Below are positions 1 through 5,632 of a stretch of 6,219 nt of DNA, piece after piece. The stretch is from Aquabacter sp. Its GTDB lineage: Bacteria > Pseudomonadota > Alphaproteobacteria > Rhizobiales > Xanthobacteraceae. The stretch spans positions 1 through 6,219 of the forward strand of contig JASBUY010000129.1 of the NCBI GenBank assembly GCA_030147645.1, in the 5' to 3' direction. The position numbers and the translations under genes were made by a program. Numbering within the stretch: position 1 is the first letter of the stretch; every line of letters begins with the position of its first letter. The notes under the pieces were generated by a model. It was not told the origin of the DNA and did not search any database. It saw only the letters and a program-made list of their open reading frames with translations.

Positions 1-527
1 CCGACGTGGTGCCGGAGGCCATCGAGCGGCTGGACTCCGACCTGCGCGCCCGTCTCGTCCTCACCCAGCAGGCGCGGGAGGAGGATCTGGAGCGGGTGAA
101 GGCCACTTACGCGCGCCTCGGCGTACGGGCGCAGGTGGCGCCCTTCTTCGACGACCTGCCGGCGCGCATGGCGCAGGCCCATCTGGTGGTGTCGCGCTCC
201 GGCGCGGGCACGGTGGCGGAACTGGCCGCCATCGGCCGGCCCTCCATTCTGGTGCCGTTGCCCCACGCCCTCGATCAGGACCAGGCCGCCAATGCCCGCT
301 CGCTGGGCGACGTGGGCGCGGCGCTGGTGCTGCGGCAGGTGGAGTTCGATCCCGACCGGCTGGCGCTGGAGCTTCACAGCTTTGCCAGCGAACCTCGATC
401 ATTGACGCAGATGGCGGATAAGGCCAGAAGCCAAGGCGTGCTCGACGCAGCGGAACGACTGGGCGATCTCGTCCGGCATCTTGCGGCGAAAGGCGCGGTC
501 GCAACCTTTCAGGGGAAACTGGCATGA
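1..527 (+). CDS. murG: MurG, lipid II-forming GlcNAc transferase (3' part only)
   Basis: This is the C-terminal half of the UDP-GlcNAc:undecaprenyl-PP-MurNAc-pentapeptide GlcNAc transferase, which makes lipid II on the cytoplasmic face of the inner membrane. The frame is open from the window edge (first full codon at position 3) and gives 174 residues, so roughly half of a protein usually near 360-380 residues is missing. What is visible is the GT-B donor-nucleotide domain: the APFFDDLPARMAQAHLVVSRSG stretch (shown in part as residues 45-64 of the fragment), then GTVAELAAIGRP, whose Glu72 aligns with the ribose-binding Glu269 of E. coli MurG, then VPLPHALDQDQAANA, equivalent to the E. coli HKDRQQYWNA segment that contacts UDP. 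Its stop codon overlaps the murC start (ATGA, 524-527), indicating translational coupling. The family call is secure; the N-terminal membrane-associating domain cannot be judged. Confidence 0.96.
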   Translation, partial: DVVPEAIERLDSDLRARLVLTQQAREEDLERVKATYARLGVRAQVAPFFDDLPARMAQAHLVVSRSGAGTVAELAAIGRPSILVPLPHALDQDQAANARSLGDVGAALVLRQVEFDPDRLALELHSFASEPRSLTQMADKARSQGVLDAAERLGDLVRHLAAKGAVATFQGKLA

Positions 528-1939
528 AGTTGCCGTCCGGCCTCGGCTCCATCCATTTCGTCGGCATCGGCGGCATCGGCATGAGCGGCATCGCCGAGGT
601 GCTGCACAATCTCGGCTATCAGGTCCAAGGCTCGGACGTGGCCGAGAGCGCCAACGTCAAGCGCCTGCGGGACAAGGGCATAGCGGTCATGATCGGCCAT
701 GCGGCGGCCAATGTGGACACGGCGGACGTGGTGGTCGTCTCCTCCGCCATCAAGCGCGACAATCCCGAGCTTCAGGCGGCCCGCGCCCGCCGCCTGCCGG
801 TGGTGCGCCGCGCCGAGATGCTGGCCGAGCTGATGCGGCTGAAGAGCTGCGTCTCCATTGCCGGCACCCACGGCAAGACCACCACCACCTCGCTTGTCGC
901 CACCCTGCTGGATGCGGGCGGCATGGACCCGACCGTCATCAATGGCGGCATCATCAATGCCTATGGCACCAATGCGCGCCTTGGCGACGGCGACTGGATG
1001 GTGGTGGAGGCGGACGAGAGCGACGGCACTTTCCTGAAGCTGCCGGCGGAGGTGGCCATCGTCACCAATATCGACCCCGAGCACCTCGATCACTTCAAGA
1101 CCTTCGAGCGGGTGCAGGAGGCGTTCAAGAGCTTCGTGGAAAACCTGCCCTTCTACGGCTTCGCGGTGATGTGCATCGACCATCCGGTGGTGCAGGCGCT
1201 GGTGGGCCATATCGAGGACCGCCGCGTCATCACCTATGGCGAAAATCCCCAGGCGGACGTACGCCTTGTGGATGTGGACCTGAAGGGCGGGGTGACCAAA
1301 TTCACCATCCTGTTCCGCGACCGCGCCGACGGCGCGGTGCATCGCCTGGAAAATCTGCGCCTGCCCATGCCGGGGCGCCACAATGCCCTGAACGCCACCG
1401 CCGCCATCGCCGTGGCGCATGAACTCGGCATCGCGGACGCGCGGATCGTCGAGGCGCTCGGACAGTTCGGCGGCGTCAAGCGGCGCTTCACCCGCACCGG
1501 GGAGTGGAACGGCGTTACCATCTATGACGATTACGGCCATCATCCCGTGGAAATCGCGGCCGTGCTGCGCGCCGCGCGGGCGGCGAGCGAGGGTCAGGTG
1601 ATCGCGGTGGTGCAGCCGCACCGCTACACGCGCCTCGCCTCGCTGTTCGACGATTTCTCCACCTGCTTCAACGATGCCGACCACGTCATCGTCGCGCCCG
1701 TCTATGCGGCGGGCGAGGCGCCCATCCCCGGCGCGGATCGCGATCATCTGGTGCAGGGCCTGCGCGCGCGCGGCCACCGCTCCGTCACCGCCCTGGAAGG
1801 GCCGGAGCAACTGGCGGGCCTGATCGCTGGCATCGCCAAGCCAGGCGATTATGTGATCTGCCTCGGCGCCGGCAACATCACCCAATGGGCCTATGCGCTG
1901 CCGGGCGAATTGGCGGCCGGGGCGGCAGACGCGCGTTAA
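524..1939 (+). CDS. murC: UDP-N-acetylmuramate--L-alanine ligase MurC
   Basis: Cytoplasmic ATP-dependent ligase that adds L-alanine to UDP-MurNAc, the first amino acid of the peptidoglycan stem. At 471 residues it has normal MurC length. Domain 1 (about 1-108) has the UDP-binding Rossmann loop GIGGIGMSGIAEV (14-26) and the SSAIKRDNPE segment (73-82). Domain 2 has the P-loop GTHGKTTTT (114-122), EADESDGTF (162-170) and TNIDPEHLDH (181-190), which hold the ATP, magnesium and carbamylation-type residues of Mur ligases. The hinge GRHNALNATAA (284-294) leads to domain 3, with YDDYGHHP (334-341), QPHRYTR (364-370) and the C-terminal CLGAGNITQWA (446-456). The YDDYGHHP and GAGDI-like motifs separate MurC from MurD, MurE and MurF. 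The start is set by the ATGA overlap with murG. No key residue looks missing. Confidence 0.98.
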   Translation: MKLPSGLGSIHFVGIGGIGMSGIAEVLHNLGYQVQGSDVAESANVKRLRDKGIAVMIGHAAANVDTADVVVVSSAIKRDNPELQAARARRLPVVRRAEMLAELMRLKSCVSIAGTHGKTTTTSLVATLLDAGGMDPTVINGGIINAYGTNARLGDGDWMVVEADESDGTFLKLPAEVAIVTNIDPEHLDHFKTFERVQEAFKSFVENLPFYGFAVMCIDHPVVQALVGHIEDRRVITYGENPQADVRLVDVDLKGGVTKFTILFRDRADGAVHRLENLRLPMPGRHNALNATAAIAVAHELGIADARIVEALGQFGGVKRRFTRTGEWNGVTIYDDYGHHPVEIAAVLRAARAASEGQVIAVVQPHRYTRLASLFDDFSTCFNDADHVIVAPVYAAGEAPIPGADRDHLVQGLRARGHRSVTALEGPEQLAGLIAGIAKPGDYVICLGAGNITQWAYALPGELAAGAADAR

Positions 1940-1958
1940 CCTTTGGTCAAGGTTGCGC
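1931..1958 (+). other. Hairpin at the murC stop codon
   Basis: AACCTT (1938-1943) and AAGGTT (1949-1954) form a perfect 6-base-pair stem around a TGGTC loop. GCGC at 1931-1934 can pair with GCGC at 1955-1958, leaving a three-base bulge. The structure straddles the murC TAA (1937-1939) and has no T-run after it, so it is not a classical intrinsic terminator. It could stabilise the 3' end of the murC message or attenuate readthrough into the transporter gene; chance is also possible. Confidence 0.3.
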
Positions 1959-2000
1959 CACCGGGGAAGAGCCGCTAGGCAACGCCGACCGCAACGCACC

Positions 2001-2005
2001 AGGGG
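2001..2005 (+). promoter_or_regulatory. Ribosome binding site of the CDF gene
   Basis: AGGGG lies 9 bases before the ATG at 2015. A TTG at 2006 in the same frame sits immediately against this site and has no other Shine-Dalgarno sequence, so the ATG is the better start. Confidence 0.55.
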
Positions 2006-2014
2006 TTGGCCGGA

Positions 2015-2902
2015 ATGACGCGCACGCTCTGGGTCGCGACGGGGAGCGTTGGAATCGGGCTGCTCGTGCTCGCGCTAAAGACCGCCGCGTGGTGGGTCAC
2101 GGGCTCGGTCGCGCTGCTGTCCGACGCCCTGGAAAGCATCATCAACGTCGCCGCCTCTCTCGCCGCCCTTCTGGCGCTCAACATCAGCGCCCGGCCGGCC
2201 GACGACAACCACCCTTACGGACACCACAAGGCGGAGTATTTTTCCGCCGTGCTCGAAGGCGTGCTGATCGTGCTGGCGGCAGGCTCGATCCTGCGCGAGG
2301 CCTATTTCGGCTTCCTGGACCCGCACATGCCCCATCAGCCCTTCGAGGGCGTGGTGCTGAACGGTCTCGCCACGCTGATCAATGGCGCCTGGTGCACAGT
2401 GCTGCTGCGCTTCGGGCGCAAATGGCGCTCGCCCGCCTTGGTGGCCGATGGCCGGCATCTTCTGACCGACGTGGTGACCTCCATCGGCGTGCTGGCGGGA
2501 TTCGTTCTGGTGCCGGTCACCGGTTGGCCCCAGCTTGATCCCATTCTTGCGGGTGTCGTCGCCGTCAACATCCTGTGGACCGGCTGGAGCCTGATGCGCG
2601 AATCCGTGGGCGGCCTCATGGACGAGGCGCCCGCGCCCGAAGTGGTGGCGCGCATCAAGGAACTGGTCTCCACCCATGCGGACGGGGCCATCGAGGCCCA
2701 TGACCTGCGCACCCGCCATGCCGGCCGCATGACCTTCGTGGAATTCCACCTCGTGGTGCCCGGCGACATGACGGTGGCCGCCGCTCACGACATTTGCGAC
2801 CGCATCGAGCGCGCCTTCGAGACCGACATGGACGACATGGTCATCACCATCCATGTGGAGCCCGAGGGCGAGGCCAAGCACCGCGGCGTGGTGGTGCTCT
2901 AG
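2015..2902 (+). CDS. Cation diffusion facilitator (CDF) metal transporter with variant membrane site
   Basis: Inner-membrane divalent metal/proton antiporter of the CDF family (YiiP/FieF-like), 295 residues, near YiiP length. Six hydrophobic segments are visible at about 8-28, 31-56, 76-97, 110-132, 147-168 and 172-192, followed by the cytosolic ferredoxin-like domain (about 205-283). Aligned by eye with E. coli YiiP, the interfacial site is kept (Asp63, His66, His70 in DDNHPYGHHKAE). The cytosolic dinuclear site is also kept (His229, His245, His258, His280, with Glu282 for Asp285). In the transport site, helix 5 has the usual His148/Asp152, but helix 2 reads SDALESIINV, placing Glu40 and Asn44 where YiiP has Asp45 and Asp49. 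Substrate is therefore uncertain (zinc, iron, cobalt, manganese and others are possible). It sits 75 bases after murC, in a place not usual for a transporter, with no metal-responsive site recognised upstream. Family call firm; substrate not assigned. Confidence 0.93.
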   Translation: MTRTLWVATGSVGIGLLVLALKTAAWWVTGSVALLSDALESIINVAASLAALLALNISARPADDNHPYGHHKAEYFSAVLEGVLIVLAAGSILREAYFGFLDPHMPHQPFEGVVLNGLATLINGAWCTVLLRFGRKWRSPALVADGRHLLTDVVTSIGVLAGFVLVPVTGWPQLDPILAGVVAVNILWTGWSLMRESVGGLMDEAPAPEVVARIKELVSTHADGAIEAHDLRTRHAGRMTFVEFHLVVPGDMTVAAAHDICDRIERAFETDMDDMVITIHVEPEGEAKHRGVVVL

Positions 2903-2920
2903 AAACGGCCGGGAGCTGCC

Positions 2921-3163
2921 ATGCCGACCATCTTGAGATTGGACGGTTTCCGGTTCTACTTTTACAGCCATGAGCCGAACGAGCCGCCACACGTACATGT
3001 GGACAAGGCCGGGTGTTCCGCCAAGGTTTGGCTGGAGCCGGTCGCGCTCGCAACCAATGCCGGCTTCTCGGCGGCTGAGATCGGGACGCTTTTGAAGATC
3101 GTGCGTGCGCGTCGGTTCGAATTCATGGAGGCATGGCATGGCTTTTTCGGCACCGGCGGCTGA
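2921..3163 (+). CDS. DUF4160 family small protein
   Basis: An 80-residue, probably cytoplasmic protein of the DUF4160 family, whose biochemical role is not established. The family pattern is clear: the N-terminal MPTILRLDGFRFYFYSHE strand region, NEPPHVHV with His24 and His26, a tryptophan-containing strand (AKVWLEPV, 34-41), the NAGFSAAEI turn and helix (46-54), and the terminal EFMEAWHGFFG (67-77). There is no signal peptide or membrane segment. A GGGAG Shine-Dalgarno at 2911-2915 precedes the ATG by 5 bases. The gene starts 18 bases after the transporter stop and overlaps the next gene by 26 bases. It uses AGA, GTA, TTG, TGT and CGT codons that are rare in the neighbours, which hints at separate ancestry. 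DUF4160 genes commonly sit beside DUF2442 genes; a toxin-antitoxin-like role is only an inference from this two-gene shape. Confidence 0.85.
   Translation: MPTILRLDGFRFYFYSHEPNEPPHVHVDKAGCSAKVWLEPVALATNAGFSAAEIGTLLKIVRARRFEFMEAWHGFFGTGG
3127..3131 (+). promoter_or_regulatory. Ribosome binding site deciding the DUF2442 start
   Basis: GGAGG, inside the end of the DUF4160 gene, lies 6 bases before the ATG at 3138. It favours that start over the upstream in-frame GTG at 3105, which would add 11 residues with no resemblance to the family. Confidence 0.7.
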
Positions 3164-3398
3164 CACGCGGGTCAAAGACGTGCGGGTGGGCGAAAATGAG
3201 CTGTCCGTGTCCCTCATGGATGGCCGGACCATCAGCGTGCCGCTTGGATGGTATCCCCGTCTCGTGGGCGCAACGCGCGATCAGTTACGCCATTGGGAAA
3301 TTGCCGGCGGCGGCTATGGCATCCATTGGCCGGAATTGGACGAAGACCTGAGCACGGAAGGGCTCCTTCGAGGCGCGCCTGCGCCTCGCCTTGGCTGA
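3138..3398 (+). CDS. DUF2442 family small protein
   Basis: An 86-residue protein of the DUF2442 family, function unknown. It shows the family core: a beta-rich start (VKDVRVGENELSVSLMDGR, 12-30), then ISVPLGWYPRLVGAT (32-46), a short helix DQLRHWEI (48-55), and the diagnostic GGYGIHWPELDEDLSTEGLL (58-77). In family members this last block is usually read as GxGIHWPxLDEDIxxxGLL. Translation should be coupled to the DUF4160 gene because the two overlap by 26 bases and the Shine-Dalgarno is inside the upstream gene. DUF2442 domains are in some proteins fused to a helix-turn-helix, which makes a DNA-binding or antitoxin-like role conceivable, but no such motif is present here. The family call is fairly sure; the role is not known. 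Confidence 0.85.
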   Translation: MAFSAPAADTRVKDVRVGENELSVSLMDGRTISVPLGWYPRLVGATRDQLRHWEIAGGGYGIHWPELDEDLSTEGLLRGAPAPRLG

Positions 3399-3411
3399 TT
3401 GCCGCGCGCGC

Positions 3412-3439
3412 TCCCCTGGCAAGGCGGCTTGGAGGGGGA
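3412..3439 (+). promoter_or_regulatory. murB ribosome binding site inside a possible hairpin
   Basis: The purine run GGAGGGGG (3431-3438) is the only Shine-Dalgarno-like sequence before murB, ending 13 bases before its ATG, which is longer than usual. TCCCC (3412-3416) can pair with GGGGA (3435-3439), and CAAG (3420-3423) with CTTG (3428-3431) around a GCGG loop, leaving a 3x3 internal loop. Such a fold would cover the ribosome site. It may modulate murB translation, or may be a chance structure in GC-rich DNA. Confidence 0.3.
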
Positions 3440-3451
3440 TAAAGCGGACCC

Positions 3452-4387
3452 ATGAGAAGCCCTCACGCCTTTCCCGACCTCGTCCCCGATCTGGCCCCTC
3501 GCCTGCCTGATCTGCGCGGCCGCCTTTCGGCCAATGCGCCGCTGGCGCCGCTGACGTGGTTTCGCGTGGGCGGGCCGGCGCAGGTGCTGTTCGAACCTGC
3601 GGATGCGGACGATCTTGCCTACGGGCTGGCCGGCGTGCCGGCGGCGCTCCCCGTCACGGTGATCGGTCTCGGCTCGAACCTGATCGTGCGCGATGGCGGC
3701 GTGCCGGGCGTGGTGGTGCGCCTCGGAAAGGCGTTCGGCGCAATCACGCTCGAGGGCGCGCGCATCCGCGCGGGGGCCGGCGCGGCGGACGTGAAGGTGG
3801 CGCGTGCGGCGGCTGAGGCCGGGCTCGCCGGCCTGTCCTTCCTGCGCGGCATTCCCGGCGCCATCGGCGGGGCGCTGCGCATGAATGGCGGGGCCTATGG
3901 CGGCGAAGTGAAGGACGTGCTCGTCTCCTGCCGCGCCGTGGGCCGCGATGGGTCGCGGCACGACATTGCGGCCCCCGACATGGGGTTCACCTATCGCCAT
4001 TGCGCCGTGCCGGACGATCTCATCTTCACCGAGGCGCTGTTCGAGGGCATTCCGGGCGATCCTGCCGAAATTCTCGCCGAGATGGAGCGCATCACCTCCT
4101 CGCGCGAGGCGACACAGCCGGTGAAGAGCCGAACCGGCGGCTCAACCTTCAAGAATCCCGACGGCGCCAAGGCCTGGCAATTGGTGGATGCGGCCGGGTG
4201 CCGGGGGCTGACGCTCGGCCGCGCGCAGGTGTCCGAGCTTCACACCAACTTCCTGCTCAATCTCGGCGGCGCGAGCGCGGCGGAGATCGAAGGGCTGGGG
4301 GAAGAGGTGCGCCGGCGGGTGCGCGAGACCAGCGGCATCGAGCTTCAATGGGAAATCAAGCGCATCGGCCTGCCGCTCCCCGCGTGA
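3452..4387 (+). CDS. murB: UDP-N-acetylenolpyruvoylglucosamine reductase MurB, type II
   Basis: Cytoplasmic FAD enzyme that uses NADPH to reduce UDP-GlcNAc-enolpyruvate to UDP-MurNAc, the second committed step of peptidoglycan precursor synthesis. The 311-residue product has the FAD-binding segments TWFRVGGPAQ (35-44) and GLGSNLIVRDGG (72-83), then GLSFLRGIPGAIGGALRMNG (127-146). The active-site residues are Arg182 in FTYRHC, Ser231 in TGGSTFKNP, and Glu301 in the closing LQWEIKRIG. GAYGGEV (147-153) and the absence of the extra type I loop place it with type II enzymes, as usual in Alphaproteobacteria. ATG 3452 is the first in-frame start, since a TAA at 3440-3442 closes the frame upstream. 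It lies 53 bases after the DUF2442 gene and before the repeat-bearing gap ahead of ddl. Confidence 0.97.
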   Translation: MRSPHAFPDLVPDLAPRLPDLRGRLSANAPLAPLTWFRVGGPAQVLFEPADADDLAYGLAGVPAALPVTVIGLGSNLIVRDGGVPGVVVRLGKAFGAITLEGARIRAGAGAADVKVARAAAEAGLAGLSFLRGIPGAIGGALRMNGGAYGGEVKDVLVSCRAVGRDGSRHDIAAPDMGFTYRHCAVPDDLIFTEALFEGIPGDPAEILAEMERITSSREATQPVKSRTGGSTFKNPDGAKAWQLVDAAGCRGLTLGRAQVSELHTNFLLNLGGASAAEIEGLGEEVRRRVRETSGIELQWEIKRIGLPLPA

Positions 4388-4528
4388 CGTGCCGCAAAGC
4401 TGCCCGGGTGTGAGGCCAGAGAGCGGGCCGATCCAGGCGTGCGCGATTCGCAGCTCCTCTCACTCACTTTTGCTTCGACCGCGTTTTTCTATCCCGGTCC
4501 GAGGCGGCTCCTCGCCCGCCCACCGTCC

Positions 4529-4583
4529 TAGAGCATGCGCCGGACAGACTGCACCGCAGGCTGATCGGATCACGCATTCTCTA
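4529..4583. repeat. Degenerate palindromic intergenic repeat, copy 1
   Basis: An imperfect palindrome. TAGAGCATGCG (4529-4539) pairs with CGCATTCTCTA (4573-4583) with one mismatch. Inside it, CCGGACAGACTGC (4540-4552) pairs with GCAGGCTGATCGG (4556-4568) at 10 of 13 positions around an ACC loop, leaving a bulge at 4569-4572. It shares the 12-base string CTGATCGGATCA and the TAGAG/CTCTA ends with the next copy, so both look like members of one small mobile-derived repeat family, comparable in design to the RIME-type elements of rhizobia. Confidence 0.65.
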
Positions 4584-4591
4584 TCAATGGT

Positions 4592-4645
4592 TTAGAGACT
4601 GATTCACCGATCAGGTTGATTCAACCTGATCGGATCAGGCTCTAA
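4592..4645. repeat. Palindromic intergenic repeat, copy 2 (well preserved)
   Basis: CCGATCAGGTTGA (4607-4619) and TCAACCTGATCGG (4621-4633) are a perfect 13-base inverted repeat around a single T. The stem continues outward: CTGAT (4599-4603) with ATCAG (4634-4638) after a three-base bulge (4604-4606), then a one-base mismatch (4598/4639), then TTAGAG (4592-4597) with CTCTAA (4640-4645). There is no T-run, so it is more likely a dispersed extragenic palindrome than a dedicated terminator, although it could still protect the murB mRNA end. It lies 66 bases before the ddl start. Confidence 0.75.
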
Positions 4646-4711
4646 GGAAATGCAAACCCTGTTCAGCCTTTAATGGCCTGCCCGGTTCTGGGCGCTATTC
4701 GGGATTGGTCC

Positions 4712-5632
4712 ATGTCAAAGCATGTCGCGGTTCTCATGGGCGGCTGGTCCGCCGAACGGGAGGTCTCCCTGCGCTCCGGCGAGGGGTGCGCCCGCGCGCT
4801 GGAAGGCGCCGGCTACCGCGTCACCCGCGTCGATGTGGGGCGCGACATCGCCGAGGTTCTTGCCCGCCTGCGCCCGGATGTGGCGTTCAACGCGCTCCAC
4901 GGATCGCCCGGCGAGGACGGGACCATCCAGGGCATCCTGGAAATTCAGCGCATTCCCTATTCCCATTCCGGCGTGCTCGCCTCGGCCCTCGCCATGGACA
5001 AGGCGCAGGCCAAGGTGGTGATGGCGGCGGCGGGTGTTCCCGTGGCGCCGGGCCGGGTGGTTTCGCGCGCCGAGGCGGCGCGCCGCCATGTGATGGAGCC
5101 GCCTTACGTGTTGAAGCCGGTTTCGGAAGGCTCCAGCGTCGGCGTCTTCATCGTGCGCGAGGACCAGGCGCATCCCCCGCAGGAATTGACGCGGCCCGAC
5201 TGGAGCCACGGCGAAATGCTGCTGGCGGAACGCTTCATCCCCGGGCTGGAACTGACCTGCGCCATGATCCGGGGCGAGCCCTCGGACGTCACGGAGATCG
5301 AAGCCACGCACGCCTTTTACGATTACGACTCCAAATATGCGCCCGGCGGCTCAAACCACATTCTTCCGGCCCGCATTTTACCCGAAGTTTACCAACAGGT
5401 GCGGATACTTACGGCCAAGGCGCATGAGGCGCTTGGGTGCCGGGGCGTTTCCCGTGCGGACTTCCGATACGACGTGGAGGCCGGGCTTGGCTCGGGACTC
5501 GTCTGCCTGGAGGTCAACACGCAGCCCGGCATGACCGAGACCTCCCTGGTGCCTGAACTGGCAGCCCATGCGGGCATTTCGTTCGGCGAGCTTGTGACAT
5601 GGATGGTGGAGGACGCATCGCTGGACCGCTGA
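4712..5632 (+). CDS. ddl: D-alanine--D-alanine ligase
   Basis: Cytoplasmic ATP-grasp enzyme that joins two D-alanines into the dipeptide later added by MurF to the UDP-MurNAc peptide. The 306-residue product matches the usual DdlB length. It starts MSKHVAVLMGGWSAEREVSL, with Glu15 in the first D-Ala site, followed by NALHGSPGEDG (60-70, His63). The ATP-grasp part shows VLKPVSEGSSVGV (133-145, Lys135 and the Ser of the omega-loop contact), then YDYDSKYAPGG (203-213, Lys208/Tyr209), SRADFRYD (247-254, Arg248 and Asp250) and LEVNTQPGMT (266-275, metal-binding Glu267/Asn269). An in-frame ATG at 4673 would add 13 residues ahead of the usual beginning, so 4712 is preferred, though its Shine-Dalgarno is weak. 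The Tyr209 fits a D-Ala-D-Ala rather than D-Ala-D-Lac enzyme. The gene overlaps ftsQ by 34 bases. Confidence 0.97.
   Translation: MSKHVAVLMGGWSAEREVSLRSGEGCARALEGAGYRVTRVDVGRDIAEVLARLRPDVAFNALHGSPGEDGTIQGILEIQRIPYSHSGVLASALAMDKAQAKVVMAAAGVPVAPGRVVSRAEAARRHVMEPPYVLKPVSEGSSVGVFIVREDQAHPPQELTRPDWSHGEMLLAERFIPGLELTCAMIRGEPSDVTEIEATHAFYDYDSKYAPGGSNHILPARILPEVYQQVRILTAKAHEALGCRGVSRADFRYDVEAGLGSGLVCLEVNTQPGMTETSLVPELAAHAGISFGELVTWMVEDASLDR

Larger units (their letters stand above)
4388..4711. other. Non-coding gap between murB and ddl
   Basis: This 324-base gap has no convincing gene; the open frames through it are short, low in complexity and unlike known families. Its first part (4388-4528) shows no clear terminator or promoter, though 4460-4495 is locally pyrimidine- and T-rich. 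Its middle (4529-4645) holds two adjacent palindromic repeats. The last part (4646-4711) is the ddl leader, with only a weak GGGA (4701-4704) in ribosome-binding position. The interruption suggests that ddl and ftsQ may have their own promoter, but I could not place a good -35/-10 pair. Confidence 0.6.

Noticed and set aside
509..1999. A 496-codon open frame on the minus strand opposite murC
   Set aside because: It is an antisense shadow of a GC-rich gene: histidine-, arginine- and alanine-rich, with no recognisable family, while the plus-strand frame encodes a complete MurC.
2075..3232. A 385-codon minus-strand open frame opposite the transporter and DUF4160 genes
   Set aside because: Low-complexity His/Gly/Asp-rich translation crossing several real plus-strand genes; no motifs.
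4389..4595. A 68-codon plus-strand frame in the murB-ddl gap
   Set aside because: No plausible ribosome binding site, no family resemblance, and it runs through repeat copy 1.
4616..4645. A promoter-like TTGATT with CTCTAA 18 bases later, ahead of ddl
   Set aside because: Both hexamers are parts of the palindromic repeat stem, and CTCTAA is a poor -10 match.
4592..4645. Intrinsic terminator for murB
   Set aside because: The stem is strong but no T-run follows, it lies 205 bases beyond murB, and a related copy is adjacent, which fits a repeat family better.
4673..4711. Upstream start for ddl at ATG 4673
   Set aside because: The extra 13 residues precede the standard Ddl beginning and have no family match.
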